DNA of 64,000 bases from Caulobacter sp. Lineage in GTDB: Bacteria > Pseudomonadota > Alphaproteobacteria > Caulobacterales > Caulobacteraceae. Under the pieces are notes generated by a model. That model saw nothing but the letters and a program-made list of their open reading frames with translations. It did no database searches and had not been told where the DNA came from. Below are positions 25,959 through 34,830 of this stretch, one piece after another (position 1 is the first letter of the stretch; the number at the start of each line of letters is the position of its first letter). The translations under genes and the position numbers were made by a program. The stretch covers positions 1 to 64,000 of the forward strand of contig JAUXVF010000031.1 in the NCBI GenBank assembly GCA_030680355.1. Reading direction: 5' to 3'.

Positions 25959-26671
25959 GGTCTTCCCTCCTGGGTCGCCGGGCATTTGTCTGTCAGGTCA
26001 AGGAACGTCTGTTTCACCCACCACATCGAACCCCCACCCGGCCCATCATACCAGGATGACGGCTTGGGCATTTGAAGGGTGAGGTAGATCCTCAGTTCAG
26101 GGTCACAAGGAAGAATTGCCCGATAGTAGAGGTTCTCGGTCTCTCCGGCCTCGAGGTAGGTGTCGAGTTGCGACCTGGCGTCAAGTTGAAGCGGAACAGA
26201 TCGCGCTGCCGCGGGGCGACCATCAAGCGCCGCCAGAACGCCCCAGTCATCCGCCGGTCGAATGGATTCGACGGTTGCATTGGGCAGCTTCGCCGCGTCG
26301 CGCTCAACACCATCAGGCAGCGGCGTAACTTGCTGAATCCAGAGCAGGAACTCTCGTTTCCTCAGATTTAGCGCAGTGTTGCCGATATTCTTCAATCCAA
26401 CTTCAACCAGGACCAGAACCCGGCCGTCGCCGAGTTCGACGCCGGTGACGGTTTGCTGGATATCAAGTCTGGCGGAGTCCGGGCGCTCAATAAAAAACCA
26501 CAGGCTGCCAAACACCAGCGCCGATACGGTCAGCACACTCTGGAAGGCTGAAAGGTAGTTCCGCCACTCACTGGTCAACGGCGGCCTGACCAGCCGATTC
26601 AGGAGCAGCACGCTCACCGTCGGTATGGTCACGGCGAGCAACAGACCGACGAGTGCGAACCCCAACAACAC
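25955..26671 (-). CDS. Hypothetical membrane-anchored protein
   Basis: Protein of about 238 residues with two N-terminal membrane segments (about 3-26 and 43-61), then a soluble domain of about 170 residues containing GDGRVLVLVEVGLKNIGNTA, a beta-rich, fibronectin-like feel. The start is one of GTG 26671, TTG 26668 or TTG 26665, just after GGAGG; spacing favours one of the TTG codons. It overlaps the lipoprotein gene by ATGA. Function unknown. Confidence 0.6.
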   Translation of the reverse strand: MLLGFALVGLLLAVTIPTVSVLLLNRLVRPPLTSEWRNYLSAFQSVLTVSALVFGSLWFFIERPDSARLDIQQTVTGVELGDGRVLVLVEVGLKNIGNTALNLRKREFLLWIQQVTPLPDGVERDAAKLPNATVESIRPADDWGVLAALDGRPAAARSVPLQLDARSQLDTYLEAGETENLYYRAILPCDPELRIYLTLQMPKPSSWYDGPGGGSMWWVKQTFLDLTDKCPATQEGRP

Positions 26672-26796
26672 CTGCCTCCGAAGGTAGCTTGCCTATTTGT
26701 AGCCTTGGACGGAAATGGCCCGCAATAGCCCGACCTGAACCGGTCCGCGGATCCATCGGGAGCCGGCGGCATTGCGGGACATGAGCCCACAATGCA

Positions 26797-26824
26797 AAAC
26801 GCCCGGCCTTGCGACCGGGCGTTT
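26797..26824 (-). terminator. Rho-independent terminator of cdnL
   Basis: AACGCCCGG and CCGGGCGTT form a perfect 9-bp stem with an 8-base loop; on the minus strand it is followed by TTTGCATT. It lies 27 bases past the cdnL stop. Confidence 0.8.
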
Positions 26825-26850
26825 CACGAAATCACGTCACTGGAAGACGC

Positions 26851-27354
26851 CTAGGCGGCCTTTTGCAGGGACTTGGTCAGGATGCCGACGGCGGCGTCGC
26901 GATCGATCTTCTCGATGGCGGCGACTTCGCGGGCCATGCGGTCGAGCGCCGATTCATAGAGCTGACGCTCCGAATAGGACTGTTCCGGCTGGTTGTCGGC
27001 GCGGTGCAGATCGCGCACCACCTCGGCGATCGAGATCAGGTCGCCGGAGTTGATCTTGGCTTCGTATTCCTGGGCGCGACGCGACCACATCGTGCGCTTG
27101 ACCCGGGCGCGACCCTTCAGCGTGGTCAGGGCGCGGGTCATGATCGGACCCTCGGCCAGCGGGCGCAGACCCGAGGTGACCGCCTTCTGGGTCGGAACGC
27201 GCAGCGTCATCTTCTCGTGGTCAAAGGTGATGACATAGACCTCGAGCGACATGCCGGCGACTTCCTGGGTCTCGACCGCACGAATCGTGCCCACGCCGTG
27301 GGCGGGGTAGACCACGTGATCGTCGACCGAAAACGCCAGACTGTTCTTGCTCAT
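26851..27354 (-). CDS. cdnL: CarD family transcriptional regulator CdnL
   Basis: RNA polymerase-binding factor of 167 residues that stabilises open promoter complexes, notably at rRNA promoters, and links growth to nutrient state. The N-terminal CarD/TRCF RNAP-interaction domain is FSVDDHVVYPAHGVGTIRAV (8-27) and onward; the C-terminal helical domain contains MWSRRAQEYEAKINSGDL (about 89-106), with the Trp used in the minor groove. The ribosome site AAGGA precedes ATG 27354. It is the last gene of the helicase-S4-fdxA-cdnL run and ends in a strong terminator. Confidence 0.95.
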   Translation of the reverse strand: MSKNSLAFSVDDHVVYPAHGVGTIRAVETQEVAGMSLEVYVITFDHEKMTLRVPTQKAVTSGLRPLAEGPIMTRALTTLKGRARVKRTMWSRRAQEYEAKINSGDLISIAEVVRDLHRADNQPEQSYSERQLYESALDRMAREVAAIEKIDRDAAVGILTKSLQKAA

Positions 27355-27646
27355 ATGTTCGTCCTTTTCTTGAACTCTGACGGCGGGTGTCACCCGCGCG
27401 TCGCAGCCTTCCATCCAGCCGACAACAGCGAAAACCTCTCCGGCCGCGGTGTGGCCGCGGAGTTCGCCGTCTCGGATTATACAGACCTCTAGGACACCCT
27501 CGCCTTCGTCAGGCGCGCCGTTCGGATGCGGCTGTTCTTGAACCAAGGCGCGACGGCCAACCCGTCACGTCACGCAAAGACCCTACCATAAAATTGAGTG
27601 CAAAGAAAGGGTTGCGGAAATGCGGCGCCGCAGCGGACGTGTCCGG

Positions 27647-27988
27647 TCAGGAGCCCTTGCCGGGCTTGTCGCTGAAGTACTTCTCGAACTTTCCAGTCTC
27701 GCGTTCGAAGGCCTCCGCGTCGGCCGGCGGTTCGCCCTTGAGCGTGATGTTGGGCCAGATTCGGGCGAAGTCGGAGTTGACCTTCAGCCACTTGCCGTCG
27801 GGCTCGTCCTCGGTGTCGGGCTTGATGGCGTCGACCGGGCATTCCGGCTCGCAAACACCGCAGTCGATGCATTCGTCGGGACTGATGACCAGGAAGTTCT
27901 CGCCCTCATAGAAGCAGTCGACGGGGCAGACCTCGACGCAGTCCATGAACTTGCATTTGATACAGGCGTCGGTGACGATATAGGTCAT
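27647..27988 (-). CDS. fdxA: 7Fe ferredoxin FdxA
   Basis: Soluble electron carrier of 113 residues. [17 protein letters not shown] (9-25) and [16 protein letters not shown] (about 40-55) supply the cysteines for one [3Fe-4S] and one [4Fe-4S] cluster, as in the Azotobacter-type FdI/FdxA family, with the usual long C-terminal tail. It is placed between the S4 protein and cdnL, a conserved alphaproteobacterial neighbourhood. The partner redox enzyme is not apparent. Confidence 0.95.
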   Translation of the reverse strand: MTYIVTDACIKCKFMDCVEVCPVDCFYEGENFLVISPDECIDCGVCEPECPVDAIKPDTEDEPDGKWLKVNSDFARIWPNITLKGEPPADAEAFERETGKFEKYFSDKPGKGS

Positions 27989-28106
27989 CTGGTCTTCCGG
28001 GCGGTCTGGGCGGGCGTATTTCCAGCCCTGGGCACACGTTGTCAACGTGGGTGGCCCTCAGGATTCCTGCAAGGCGCGATAGCTCCGGAACACGGCCGGG
28101 TCAGGT

Positions 28107-28379
28107 CTAGAGTCCGGAATAGAGCCCTCGCGCCTCCTCGGGCGGACCGCGCCGGTCGCCAAACGCCTCGAGCCGCACCGCGATCAGCCGGCCGCCGAGG
28201 GCGAAGACAACCTGATCATGCAGTTTGAGGGGCCGGGACGGCTTGTCGAGGCGGGTCTCGACGCCGCACCGCGTACAGCGCACGCGCCCCGCTTCGATGA
28301 AACGGGCGGCCATGGACCGGGTCTTGAAGAAACGCGCGCGCCAGAGCCAGACGTCAGCGCGGCAGGCCGTCTCGTTCAT
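28107..28379 (-). CDS. S4-domain RNA-binding protein (Hsp15/HslR-like)
   Basis: Small RNA-binding protein of 90 residues. The S4 domain begins at RADVWLWRARFFKTRSMAAR (8-27) and the core strand motif is RPLKLHDQVVFALGGR. Hsp15-type proteins bind stalled 50S subunits carrying nascent chains; whether this one does is inferred from family membership. Its start overlaps the stop of the helicase gene by ATGA, so the two are translationally coupled. Confidence 0.9.
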   Translation of the reverse strand: MNETACRADVWLWRARFFKTRSMAARFIEAGRVRCTRCGVETRLDKPSRPLKLHDQVVFALGGRLIAVRLEAFGDRRGPPEEARGLYSGL

Positions 28380-30883
28380 ACAGGGGCGGCCTTTCGACGG
28401 CGTGGGCGGCGACGACGGGCAGGCGCCGGCCTGAGGCCGGCCAGGGCGGCGAACGGGGAATCAGGTGGCGGCGGCGCCAGCGTGGCCGGGGTCTTGTCGA
28501 CGCGGCGGCGCCAGGCGAGGGGTTGGGTCCTGGTGGTCAGGGTAAAGCCCAGGCCGCGCAGGATGGCCTCCGCTTCGGTCGGGCTCCAGCCCAGGCCTTC
28601 GCGCGCCGGATCAGCCAGAATGATGCCGACGCCGGGTTTGAAGCCGGCCCGCAGCAGTTCGTCCAGTCGCTCCAGCTGGTCCGCCGGCGCCGCCAGCCCG
28701 CCGATGGCGCGCAGACCGTAGGCGGCCAGCTGGCGCGGCGTCGGCGTCGGCTGGGGCAGGCGTGAGAGGCCGTCCGTCCGTGGGCGCCAGTCGCCGCCCG
28801 CCGCGGCCTGGGCGTAGGCCAGGGCCTCCGGCGCCAGCAGGCCCGGCATATAGAGGCTGAAGGCGCCGATCTTCACGCCCAGGGACCGCAGGGCGCGGCG
28901 TTCGGCCTGGCTGAGGGCCTTGAGGTCGGACTCGACGATCCGCCGGTCAAGAATGCCGCCGGCCTCGACCAGGCGGTGGCCCAGGCCGCGCGGCAGGCCC
29001 TTGACCCGTCCCTCGGCCATGGCCCGTTCCAGATGGGCCAGGGGCTTCAGCCGCCGCTCGCGTTCGGCGGCGACGAAGGCCTGCAGCCGTTGTCGGGCCC
29101 GTTCCCGGGCGGTCTCAGGTCCCAGATCGCCGACCAGCCGCACCTTGCCGCCCTCGCCCAGAACGCCGGCCACGGCGCCGCGCCAGAGCACCGCCCCATC
29201 GGGCGTGACCGCGAAGGCGTCGTCGGGTTCGGCGGCCAGCCGGCCGAGTCGCCGGGCGACCTCGGGCGCCACGGCTCGCTGGGCGGCGCCGCGCAGGGCC
29301 TTTTCCTCCAGCGAGGTCCCGCCCCGGGGGGCCTCGAAGGCCAGGCCGTCCAGGCGACCCACGACATGCCCCTCGACCGTGACGACGCCGTCCTCGGCCA
29401 CGCCGGCCAACAGCTCGCCGCGCGTGCCCAGCTGGCGCATCAGCACGCTGGTCCGCCGGTCGATGAACCGCGCCATCAGCTTTTCATGCAGGGCGTCCGA
29501 CAGCCGCTCCTCGAGCCCGCGGGTGACGCCCTGCCAGTGAGCGGGATCGGCCAGCCAGTTGGGCCGGTTGGCGACGTAGGCCAGGGTGCGCACCCCGGCC
29601 AGGCGGGTGGCCAGGGTGTCGATCTCGCCGTCGGTGCGGTCCAGGCCGGCCAGCTGGCCGTTCATCCACTCTTCCGACATGCGCCGTTTGCCGGTGGTCA
29701 GATGGTCGAACAGGGTGCGCACCAGCCGCAGATGCTCGTCGGGGGTCTGTTTGCGGAAATCGGGGGTCTGGCAGACCTCCCACAGCCGCTCCAGGGCCAC
29801 CCGGTCGCGAACCCGGCGGGTGACGTCCTCGTCCTCGGCCAGCCGTTTGAGCGCCGTTTCGTCGATGGCCTCGGCGGCCAGCATCAATCCGTCGCGCGGG
29901 GGCTGGGCCTGCAGCGAGCGGAGCAGCGACGGCAGGTTGTCGAAATCCAGGCGATGATTGCGCCATTCGGCCGAGGGCACGGCCTGGAACTGGTGGTTCT
30001 CGACGCAGCCGACGAGGTCCTCGTCCATCTCCTCGGCCTCGCCGGTGACGCCGAAGGTGCCGTCGCGGATGTGTCGCCCGGCCCGGCCGGCGATCTGGGC
30101 GACCTCCTGGGGGTGCAGCCAGCGGGTCTTGGCGCCGTCGAACTTGCGCAGGCCGGCGAAGGCGACATGGTCGACGTCCATGTTCAACCCCATGCCGATG
30201 GCGTCGGTGGCGACCAGGAAGTCGACCTCGCCGGACTGGTAGAGGGCCACCTGGGCGTTGCGGGTGCGTGGGCTGAGCGAGCCCATGACCACGGCGGCCC
30301 CGCCGCGCTGGCGGCGGATCAGTTCGGCGATGGCGTAGACATTGTCGGCGCTGAAGGCGACCACAGCGCTGCGCCGCGGCAGGCGGGTCAGTTTCTTGGC
30401 CCCGGCGTAGTGCAGGCTCGAGAACCGCTCCCGGGTGACGATCTCGGCCTGGGGCAGCAGGCGGCGGATCAGCGGGGCCATGGTCCCGGCTCCCAGCAGC
30501 ATGGTTTCGAACCGGCCGCGGGCGTGCAGCAGCCGCTGGGTGAAGACATGGCCGCGGGCCGGATCGGCGCAGAGCTGGATTTCGTCGATGGCCATGAACT
30601 CGACCTCGCGGCCCAGCGGCATCGCCTCGACGGTGCAGATGAAATAGTTGGGCCGGGGCGGGACGATCTTTTCCTCGCCGGTGATCAGGGCCACCTCGCG
30701 CGGGCCTTTCAGCCGCACGACCCGGTCATAGATCTCCCGCGCCAGCAGCCGCAGCGGCAGGCCGATCATGCCGCTGTGATGACCCAGCATCCGCTCGACG
30801 GCGAGGTGGGTCTTGCCGGTATTGGTCGGGCCCAGCACCGCCACCAGACGGTGGTCGGGCGGGCCAATGGGCCGGTCGCTCAT
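28376..30883 (-). CDS. SUV3-like ATP-dependent RNA helicase
   Basis: DExH-type helicase of 835 residues related to mitochondrial Suv3. Walker A is VAVLGPTNTGKTHLAVERM (about 9-27). The DExx box is FMAIDEIQLCADPARGHVF, with IDEIQ typical of Suv3, and YSGE-like RERFSSLHYAGAKKLTRLPR links the two RecA domains. The second RecA domain carries ATDAIGMGLNMDVDH and QIAGRAGRH. The C-terminal half adds a helicase extension absent from simple DEAD-box proteins. Suv3 acts with exonucleases in RNA turnover. It heads the S4-fdxA-cdnL run. Confidence 0.92.
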   Translation of the reverse strand: MSDRPIGPPDHRLVAVLGPTNTGKTHLAVERMLGHHSGMIGLPLRLLAREIYDRVVRLKGPREVALITGEEKIVPPRPNYFICTVEAMPLGREVEFMAIDEIQLCADPARGHVFTQRLLHARGRFETMLLGAGTMAPLIRRLLPQAEIVTRERFSSLHYAGAKKLTRLPRRSAVVAFSADNVYAIAELIRRQRGGAAVVMGSLSPRTRNAQVALYQSGEVDFLVATDAIGMGLNMDVDHVAFAGLRKFDGAKTRWLHPQEVAQIAGRAGRHIRDGTFGVTGEAEEMDEDLVGCVENHQFQAVPSAEWRNHRLDFDNLPSLLRSLQAQPPRDGLMLAAEAIDETALKRLAEDEDVTRRVRDRVALERLWEVCQTPDFRKQTPDEHLRLVRTLFDHLTTGKRRMSEEWMNGQLAGLDRTDGEIDTLATRLAGVRTLAYVANRPNWLADPAHWQGVTRGLEERLSDALHEKLMARFIDRRTSVLMRQLGTRGELLAGVAEDGVVTVEGHVVGRLDGLAFEAPRGGTSLEEKALRGAAQRAVAPEVARRLGRLAAEPDDAFAVTPDGAVLWRGAVAGVLGEGGKVRLVGDLGPETARERARQRLQAFVAAERERRLKPLAHLERAMAEGRVKGLPRGLGHRLVEAGGILDRRIVESDLKALSQAERRALRSLGVKIGAFSLYMPGLLAPEALAYAQAAAGGDWRPRTDGLSRLPQPTPTPRQLAAYGLRAIGGLAAPADQLERLDELLRAGFKPGVGIILADPAREGLGWSPTEAEAILRGLGFTLTTRTQPLAWRRRVDKTPATLAPPPPDSPFAALAGLRPAPARRRRPRRRKAAPV

Positions 30884-30892
30884 GACTTAAAA

Positions 30893-30918
30893 GGTGGGGG
30901 AGTCGCGCGCCCCCCGCA
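30893..30918 (-). terminator. Probable terminator of the amidohydrolase gene
   Basis: On the minus strand a G-run (GGGGGG) and a C-run (CCCCC) pair around GCGCGCGACT, followed by ACCTTTT, just downstream of the amidohydrolase stop and directly before the helicase start. Confidence 0.4.
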
Positions 30919-30920
30919 AG

Positions 30921-32585
30921 TCACCGCCCGTCGTGGACGATCTTTCCGCCGACGATGGTCATCACCGGGCGAACCGTGAGGATGTCCGCTTCCGGAAGGG
31001 TCATGATATCGGCCGAAAACACGGTGATGTCGGCGGGCGGGGGTTTGGGCGGGCCGGGCAGGGCCGCGTCCGCCACGGCGGCGACGCCCCGGACAGACAG
31101 GGCGTCGAGCGCCTCGGCGCGGGTCAGCGCCTGTTCCGGGCTCCAGTCGGGCCCGGATTTTCCCGACAGGTCCTTGCGGGCCACGGCGGCGTAGAACTCG
31201 ATCCGCGGATCGCCGACCTCGACGGGCGCGTCGCTGCCGAACACCACCGACGCCCCGCTGTCGACCAGGCTGCGCCAGGCATAGGCCCCGGCCAGACGGT
31301 CCGGTCCCAGCCGCGACGGCGCGAAATACAGGTCGCCGATGGCGTGCGACGGCTGCATCGAGGCGACCACCCCCAGCTTCGCCAGCCGGGGAATGTCGGC
31401 CGGGTTGATGATCTGGGCGTGTTCGATCCGCCAGGTCGTCTGGGCGGCGCCGGGCCCGTCGGTCCGGAACGCCTCAGACATCCAGTCCATCGCCAGCCGG
31501 TTTCCCCGGTCGCCGATGGCGTGAATGGCGACCTGGGCGCGCACCGCCAGCGCCTGTTTCAGGATCGCCAGGGTGGCGTCGTGGTCGGCGACCAGCAGGC
31601 CGGACGTGTCGGGCCGGTCCGAATAGGGTTTGAGCAGCGCCGCGCCGCGCGAGCCGAGCGCGCCGTCCATGTACAGCTTCACCCCGCGCACCCGGACAAG
31701 GCCGGTCGGATCGGCGTAGGGACCGCGCCGCAGCACCTCGCCCCCGTCTTCCGGCGTCATGAACACATCGACCCGGATCGGCAGCCGCCCCTCGGCGGCC
31801 AGCGCTTCCAGCGCCTTCAGGTCTTCGGCCTGGGTCGACATATTGACCCCGCGGGTCCAGCCCCGGGCCGCATACAGCGCCGTACCCCGTGCGAGGGCTT
31901 CCTTGCGGCGGGCGTAGGACAGCGGCGGCAGCTTCGGACCGATCAGGTCCATGGCGTTGTCGATCAGCATGCCGGTGGCCCGGCCGTCGGCGTCGCGGTC
32001 GATACGACCGCCGGCGGGGTCGGGCGTGTCGCGGCCGATCCCGGCCAGGCGCAGGGCGGCCGAGTTCAGAACCACGGCGTGGCCGTCGGCGCGCCAGAGC
32101 GCCACGGGGCGATCGGGCGCCACGGCGTCGAGATCGGCGCTCGTCGGGAACCGGCCCTCCGGCCAGTGGGTCTCGATCCAGCCGGCGCCGGTCAGGGGCT
32201 CGTCGCCTGGGTGGGCGGCGGCCCAGGCGGCGACCGCCTTGACCAGATCGGCGACGGACCGGACCTGATCAAGATTGAGGCTGGTTTCGCGCAGGCCGAC
32301 GCCGGTCAGGTGGACATGGGAATCAACGAAGCCGGGATAGGCGGCCGCGCCCTTCAGGTCGATCTCGGGCAGGCCGCCGGCCTTGGCCCGCGCCGCGGCC
32401 AGGGACCCGGTGAAGACGATCACGCCATCCCGCGCCACCAGCGCCTCGGGCGGACTCGCCGCGCCCCCGGCGTCGCTGACATGCAGCGGGCCGCCGTACA
32501 TCAGGAAGCCGTTGTCCCCCGCCCGGGCGGGCTGGGCGGCGGCGGCGATGAACAGGGCGACGGCGAGGGAAAGGATGCGGATCAT
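30921..32585 (-). CDS. Secreted YtcJ-like amidohydrolase
   Basis: Metal-dependent amidohydrolase of 554 residues with a Sec signal peptide (SLAVALFIAAAAQPARA, cleavage after ARA-GD about residue 23). AYPGFVDSHVHLTGVG (about 79-94) holds the H-x-H metal site, QVAIHAIGDRGNRLAMD the barrel histidine, and VVFGSDAPVEVGDPRIEF (about 442-459) the conserved Asp. The YtcJ group acts on N-substituted or cyclic amides. A periplasmic location with a broad hydrolase fold suggests scavenging of amides; the natural substrate is unknown. Confidence 0.88.
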   Translation of the reverse strand: MIRILSLAVALFIAAAAQPARAGDNGFLMYGGPLHVSDAGGAASPPEALVARDGVIVFTGSLAAARAKAGGLPEIDLKGAAAYPGFVDSHVHLTGVGLRETSLNLDQVRSVADLVKAVAAWAAAHPGDEPLTGAGWIETHWPEGRFPTSADLDAVAPDRPVALWRADGHAVVLNSAALRLAGIGRDTPDPAGGRIDRDADGRATGMLIDNAMDLIGPKLPPLSYARRKEALARGTALYAARGWTRGVNMSTQAEDLKALEALAAEGRLPIRVDVFMTPEDGGEVLRRGPYADPTGLVRVRGVKLYMDGALGSRGAALLKPYSDRPDTSGLLVADHDATLAILKQALAVRAQVAIHAIGDRGNRLAMDWMSEAFRTDGPGAAQTTWRIEHAQIINPADIPRLAKLGVVASMQPSHAIGDLYFAPSRLGPDRLAGAYAWRSLVDSGASVVFGSDAPVEVGDPRIEFYAAVARKDLSGKSGPDWSPEQALTRAEALDALSVRGVAAVADAALPGPPKPPPADITVFSADIMTLPEADILTVRPVMTIVGGKIVHDGR

Positions 32586-32935
32586 GGAGGCGCTCGGCTG
32601 GCGGTTAACGTCACAGACGATTCCGGCGAACAGGCACGAAACGAATCATGACCGAATCAGCGACTTCGCTCAATTCGGCATTTGTTCACCGCAACATATT
32701 GTATCTTAAGGGCGATTAACCACAATGCAAATGTTGGGGCCGCACGCCCCTTGGTGGCGCGGGACAGGCCGCACGGCAGTCAGGGCGATGATCAAAGGAC
32801 TGAGCTGGGCAGGACGCCAATGACCACGTCCGACTCATGGCGGCGGTTCGGGACGTCCGCTGTCAGGCTGGCGAGCAATGGCCGACCCCGACCCATTGCG
32901 GACGGTACGTCTTTGCCGACATGACCTCAGGGACG
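32586..32935. other. Intergenic region with degenerate GGACGTCCGC-type sequence
   Basis: No gene is supported. An AT-richer patch at about 32670-32730 could hold control elements. At 32830-32925 GACGTCCGCT and TGCGGACGGTACGTC resemble similar words at 33650-33780 and 50950-51030, suggesting a decayed intergenic repeat family. The repeat identity is weak. Confidence 0.35.
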
Positions 32936-33499
32936 TCAGCCTTCGGAGATGCGGTCGGGATCATCGCTATCGCCAGATTGACTGAGGGCGCTAGTCTTCC
33001 CGGACAGAAAATGGCCCATAAAATAGAAGAACACGACCACCAACGAGACTTCAACCCAGATGAAGTGAAGCTGGATAACGGCCTTAATGACGGTCGGTGA
33101 GGGCTGCCAGAACTGTCCGTTCAGGATGACCAGATACACCACAGTTTCAAGCGCGTATCCGATCATGACCAGCATGGATGGAAGAGGTGTCTGCGCCTTG
33201 ATCTTGCTGCGACGCCAAACATAGAGCGCTAGGTAGAGAGCCGTCGCGACCAAATTCAACAAAATGAACCCTCGGTCGGCTTCGGTCTGATCTGAGATGT
33301 TGCGCGCAAGGAACAAAGCAATCATCGCCAAGATTAGCTGCATCAAGCCCACCTCGACAAAGAAGCGGACCACCAGGTTCTGTAGCGGTGGAAGAGTTTC
33401 CCCTGACGCGAGCCGAAGGGTCGCGACGATGGCCATGAATGCGACCGTACCAAGCAGCGCCTGGATATAGATTTCCAGAAATGCCGTGTAGTTTTCCAA
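32936..33499 (-). CDS. Hypothetical integral membrane protein
   Basis: Protein of 187 residues with five predicted membrane spans (about 8-28, 42-66, 79-94, 107-126 and 145-163) and a short acidic C-terminal tail (SQSGDSDDPDRISEG). I recognise no family. The start is TTG 33499, supported by GGGGGAG 8 bases upstream; an ATG a little upstream is out of frame. It is flanked on both sides by intergenic repeat-like sequence. GC is lower than the neighbours, hinting at foreign origin. Confidence 0.65.
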   Translation of the reverse strand: MENYTAFLEIYIQALLGTVAFMAIVATLRLASGETLPPLQNLVVRFFVEVGLMQLILAMIALFLARNISDQTEADRGFILLNLVATALYLALYVWRRSKIKAQTPLPSMLVMIGYALETVVYLVILNGQFWQPSPTVIKAVIQLHFIWVEVSLVVVFFYFMGHFLSGKTSALSQSGDSDDPDRISEG

Positions 33500-33826
33500 T
33501 GTTCATCTCCCCCGCGATCCTGGGACTCACCTACGCGGATCGGCAGAATTTGCAAAGTCTGGAAGCGCACCTTCCGGATCGCGACATGTGCCAAGCTCTT
33601 CTTCATGAACGACTGTATCTGGCGCTGTTCGCAACTCGATGGGATCGGCAGCGGACGGCCGCTTCCCACCCCTTGCTGCAGCCCAGAACGTCCGCTTCAG
33701 GCCCGGGTCCCCAAGGTCCGGTTTCGGCTATGGGTCAAACGACGACATCCGACCCACGAGCGTCATTCAGAAGGTCCGCTTGCGGTCATCGCCTGATCAG
33801 CAAAGCTCGGCAGCAAGGAGGAGGCG
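33500..33826. other. Intergenic region with decayed GGACGTCCGC-like repeats
   Basis: No gene is supported. At least three related words appear: AGCGGACGGCCGCTT at about 33651, AACGTCCGCTTC at about 33689 and AAGGTCCGCTTGCG at about 33771, with ATGGGTCAAACGACGACATC between. The small open frames here are not convincing. Confidence 0.35.
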
Positions 33827-34114
33827 TTGCGACAGGCCTCGGTCAAGCTATCGAAGCGTTCAAGGGCGCTCATGGCCGCAGCCATGACCTTCGCCTTGAC
33901 GGCATGTTTCGCGGGCGATGAGAACGGCGACCATTGGGCGAGCCGCCGTCAAATCGTGGAGGCTGCGGCCCGATGCGGTGTCCCTGACTTCAGACCAACA
34001 CAAGCCGGCGCCCATTGGGCCGCCTATGTCGATGGGGAACATCCCGACCATGGGCCAAAGGGAGGCTGCATCTACACTGACCTGAGACACCAGGCTCTCC
34101 TGGCCACCAGGTAA
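33827..34114 (+). CDS. Small predicted lipoprotein
   Basis: Protein of 95 residues beginning at TTG 33827. The start is chosen because an exceptionally strong ribosome site (AGGAGGAGG, 33816-33824) sits 2 bases before it, and it gives a signal peptide (KLSKRSRALMAAAMTFALTAC) with lipobox LTAC, Cys27. The mature part has two further cysteines (RCGVPDF and GGCIY) that could form a disulfide in the periplasm. No family recognised; it may be a Caulobacterales-specific lipoprotein. Confidence 0.6.
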   Translation: MRQASVKLSKRSRALMAAAMTFALTACFAGDENGDHWASRRQIVEAAARCGVPDFRPTQAGAHWAAYVDGEHPDHGPKGGCIYTDLRHQALLATR

Positions 34115-34263
34115 GGTCGGTTCCCACCCATCACCGACCTTTCCAAGGCCTGCATTCCGGGCCCCTTTAATGACGGGCATGGGTCAAAGCCGCGGTGCGA
34201 TCCCGCGATCCTCATACCTCCTCCCTGGAAAGACGGGGGGCGGGCGGACGCCGACTGCAAACC

Positions 34264-34292
34264 TTGACGCCCCGAGACTCTCTGCCTATACC
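34264..34292 (+). promoter_or_regulatory. Housekeeping promoter of rpmB
   Basis: TTGACG, 17 bases, TATACC matches the vegetative sigma consensus with optimal spacing. It lies about 65 bases upstream of the rpmB ATG. Confidence 0.75.
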
Positions 34293-34314
34293 CGCCGCTC
34301 TCGTGCGAAGGGCT

Positions 34315-34331
34315 CCTTCGCGCGTCCGTAT
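34315..34331 (+). promoter_or_regulatory. Hairpin in the rpmB leader
   Basis: GCGAAGG and CCTTCGC form a perfect 7-bp stem with a 3-base loop in the predicted 5' leader, with no U-run. It could be a protein-binding or stability element; function unknown. Confidence 0.4.
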
Positions 34332-34355
34332 TTCATTACTGCGAAAGACGCTCTC

Positions 34356-34658
34356 ATGTCGCGCCGCTGCGAACTTACTGGTGTTGGACCGATGGTCGGA
34401 AACAACGTCAGCCACTCGAACGTCAAGACCAAGCGCCGCTTCCTGCCGGCCCTGTCGCCCGCCACCCTGGTGTCGGACGCGCTCGGCCAGAGCTTCAAGC
34501 TGCGGATCACCAACGCCGCCCTGCGCACGCTGGACTTCCGCGGCGGCCTGGACGTGTTTCTGGCCAAGGCCAAGGACGAGAACCTCTCGCCCCGCGCCCT
34601 GAAGATCAAGCGTCAGCTCAAGGCCAAACTGGCCGAGAAAGCCGCCGCCGCCGCTTAA
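34356..34658 (+). CDS. rpmB: 50S ribosomal protein L28
   Basis: Ribosomal protein of 100 residues. RRCELTGVGPMVGNNVSHSN is the bL28 N-terminus, here with the C-x-L-T-G form, followed by KTKRRFLPAL and a basic C-terminal tail ending in Ala. The length fits alphaproteobacterial L28. A near-consensus promoter and a strong terminator flank it, so it is transcribed alone. Confidence 0.96.
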   Translation: MSRRCELTGVGPMVGNNVSHSNVKTKRRFLPALSPATLVSDALGQSFKLRITNAALRTLDFRGGLDVFLAKAKDENLSPRALKIKRQLKAKLAEKAAAAA

Positions 34659-34681
34659 GGCGACAAGCTTCAAGACGACAG

Positions 34682-34709
34682 ACGGCCCGCGAGGCGACTC
34701 GCGGGCCGT
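34682..34709 (+). terminator. Rho-independent terminator of rpmB
   Basis: ACGGCCCGCGA and TCGCGGGCCGT form a perfect 11-bp GC-rich stem with a 6-base loop, followed by TTGCGTT, 23 bases after the rpmB stop. Confidence 0.85.
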
Positions 34710-34733
34710 TTGCGTTGGTGCGCCCGGCGGCGG

Positions 34734-34829
34734 CTATTTCTTGAGCAGACCGTCTTTCCAGGCGAGGAAGATCGGGCCGCCGACGCCGATGACCAGCGTG
34801 GAGATGATGGAGAGGATAGCCCACGTCAT
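34734..34829 (-). CDS. 31-residue single-span membrane microprotein
   Basis: The frame runs from ATG 34829 to TAG 34734 and encodes 31 residues: an N-terminal MTWAILSIISTLVIGVGGPI hydrophobic helix, then FLAWKDGLLKK with a positive C-terminal end. An excellent ribosome site, GGAGGA, lies 5 bases before the ATG, inside the stop region of the upstream 89-residue gene (2-base gap), so it is likely translated together with it. Small membrane proteins of this size often regulate transporters or kinases or act as type I toxins; here the partner is the neighbouring two-span protein. No family recognised. Confidence 0.6.
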   Translation of the reverse strand: MTWAILSIISTLVIGVGGPIFLAWKDGLLKK

Positions 34830-34830
34830 T

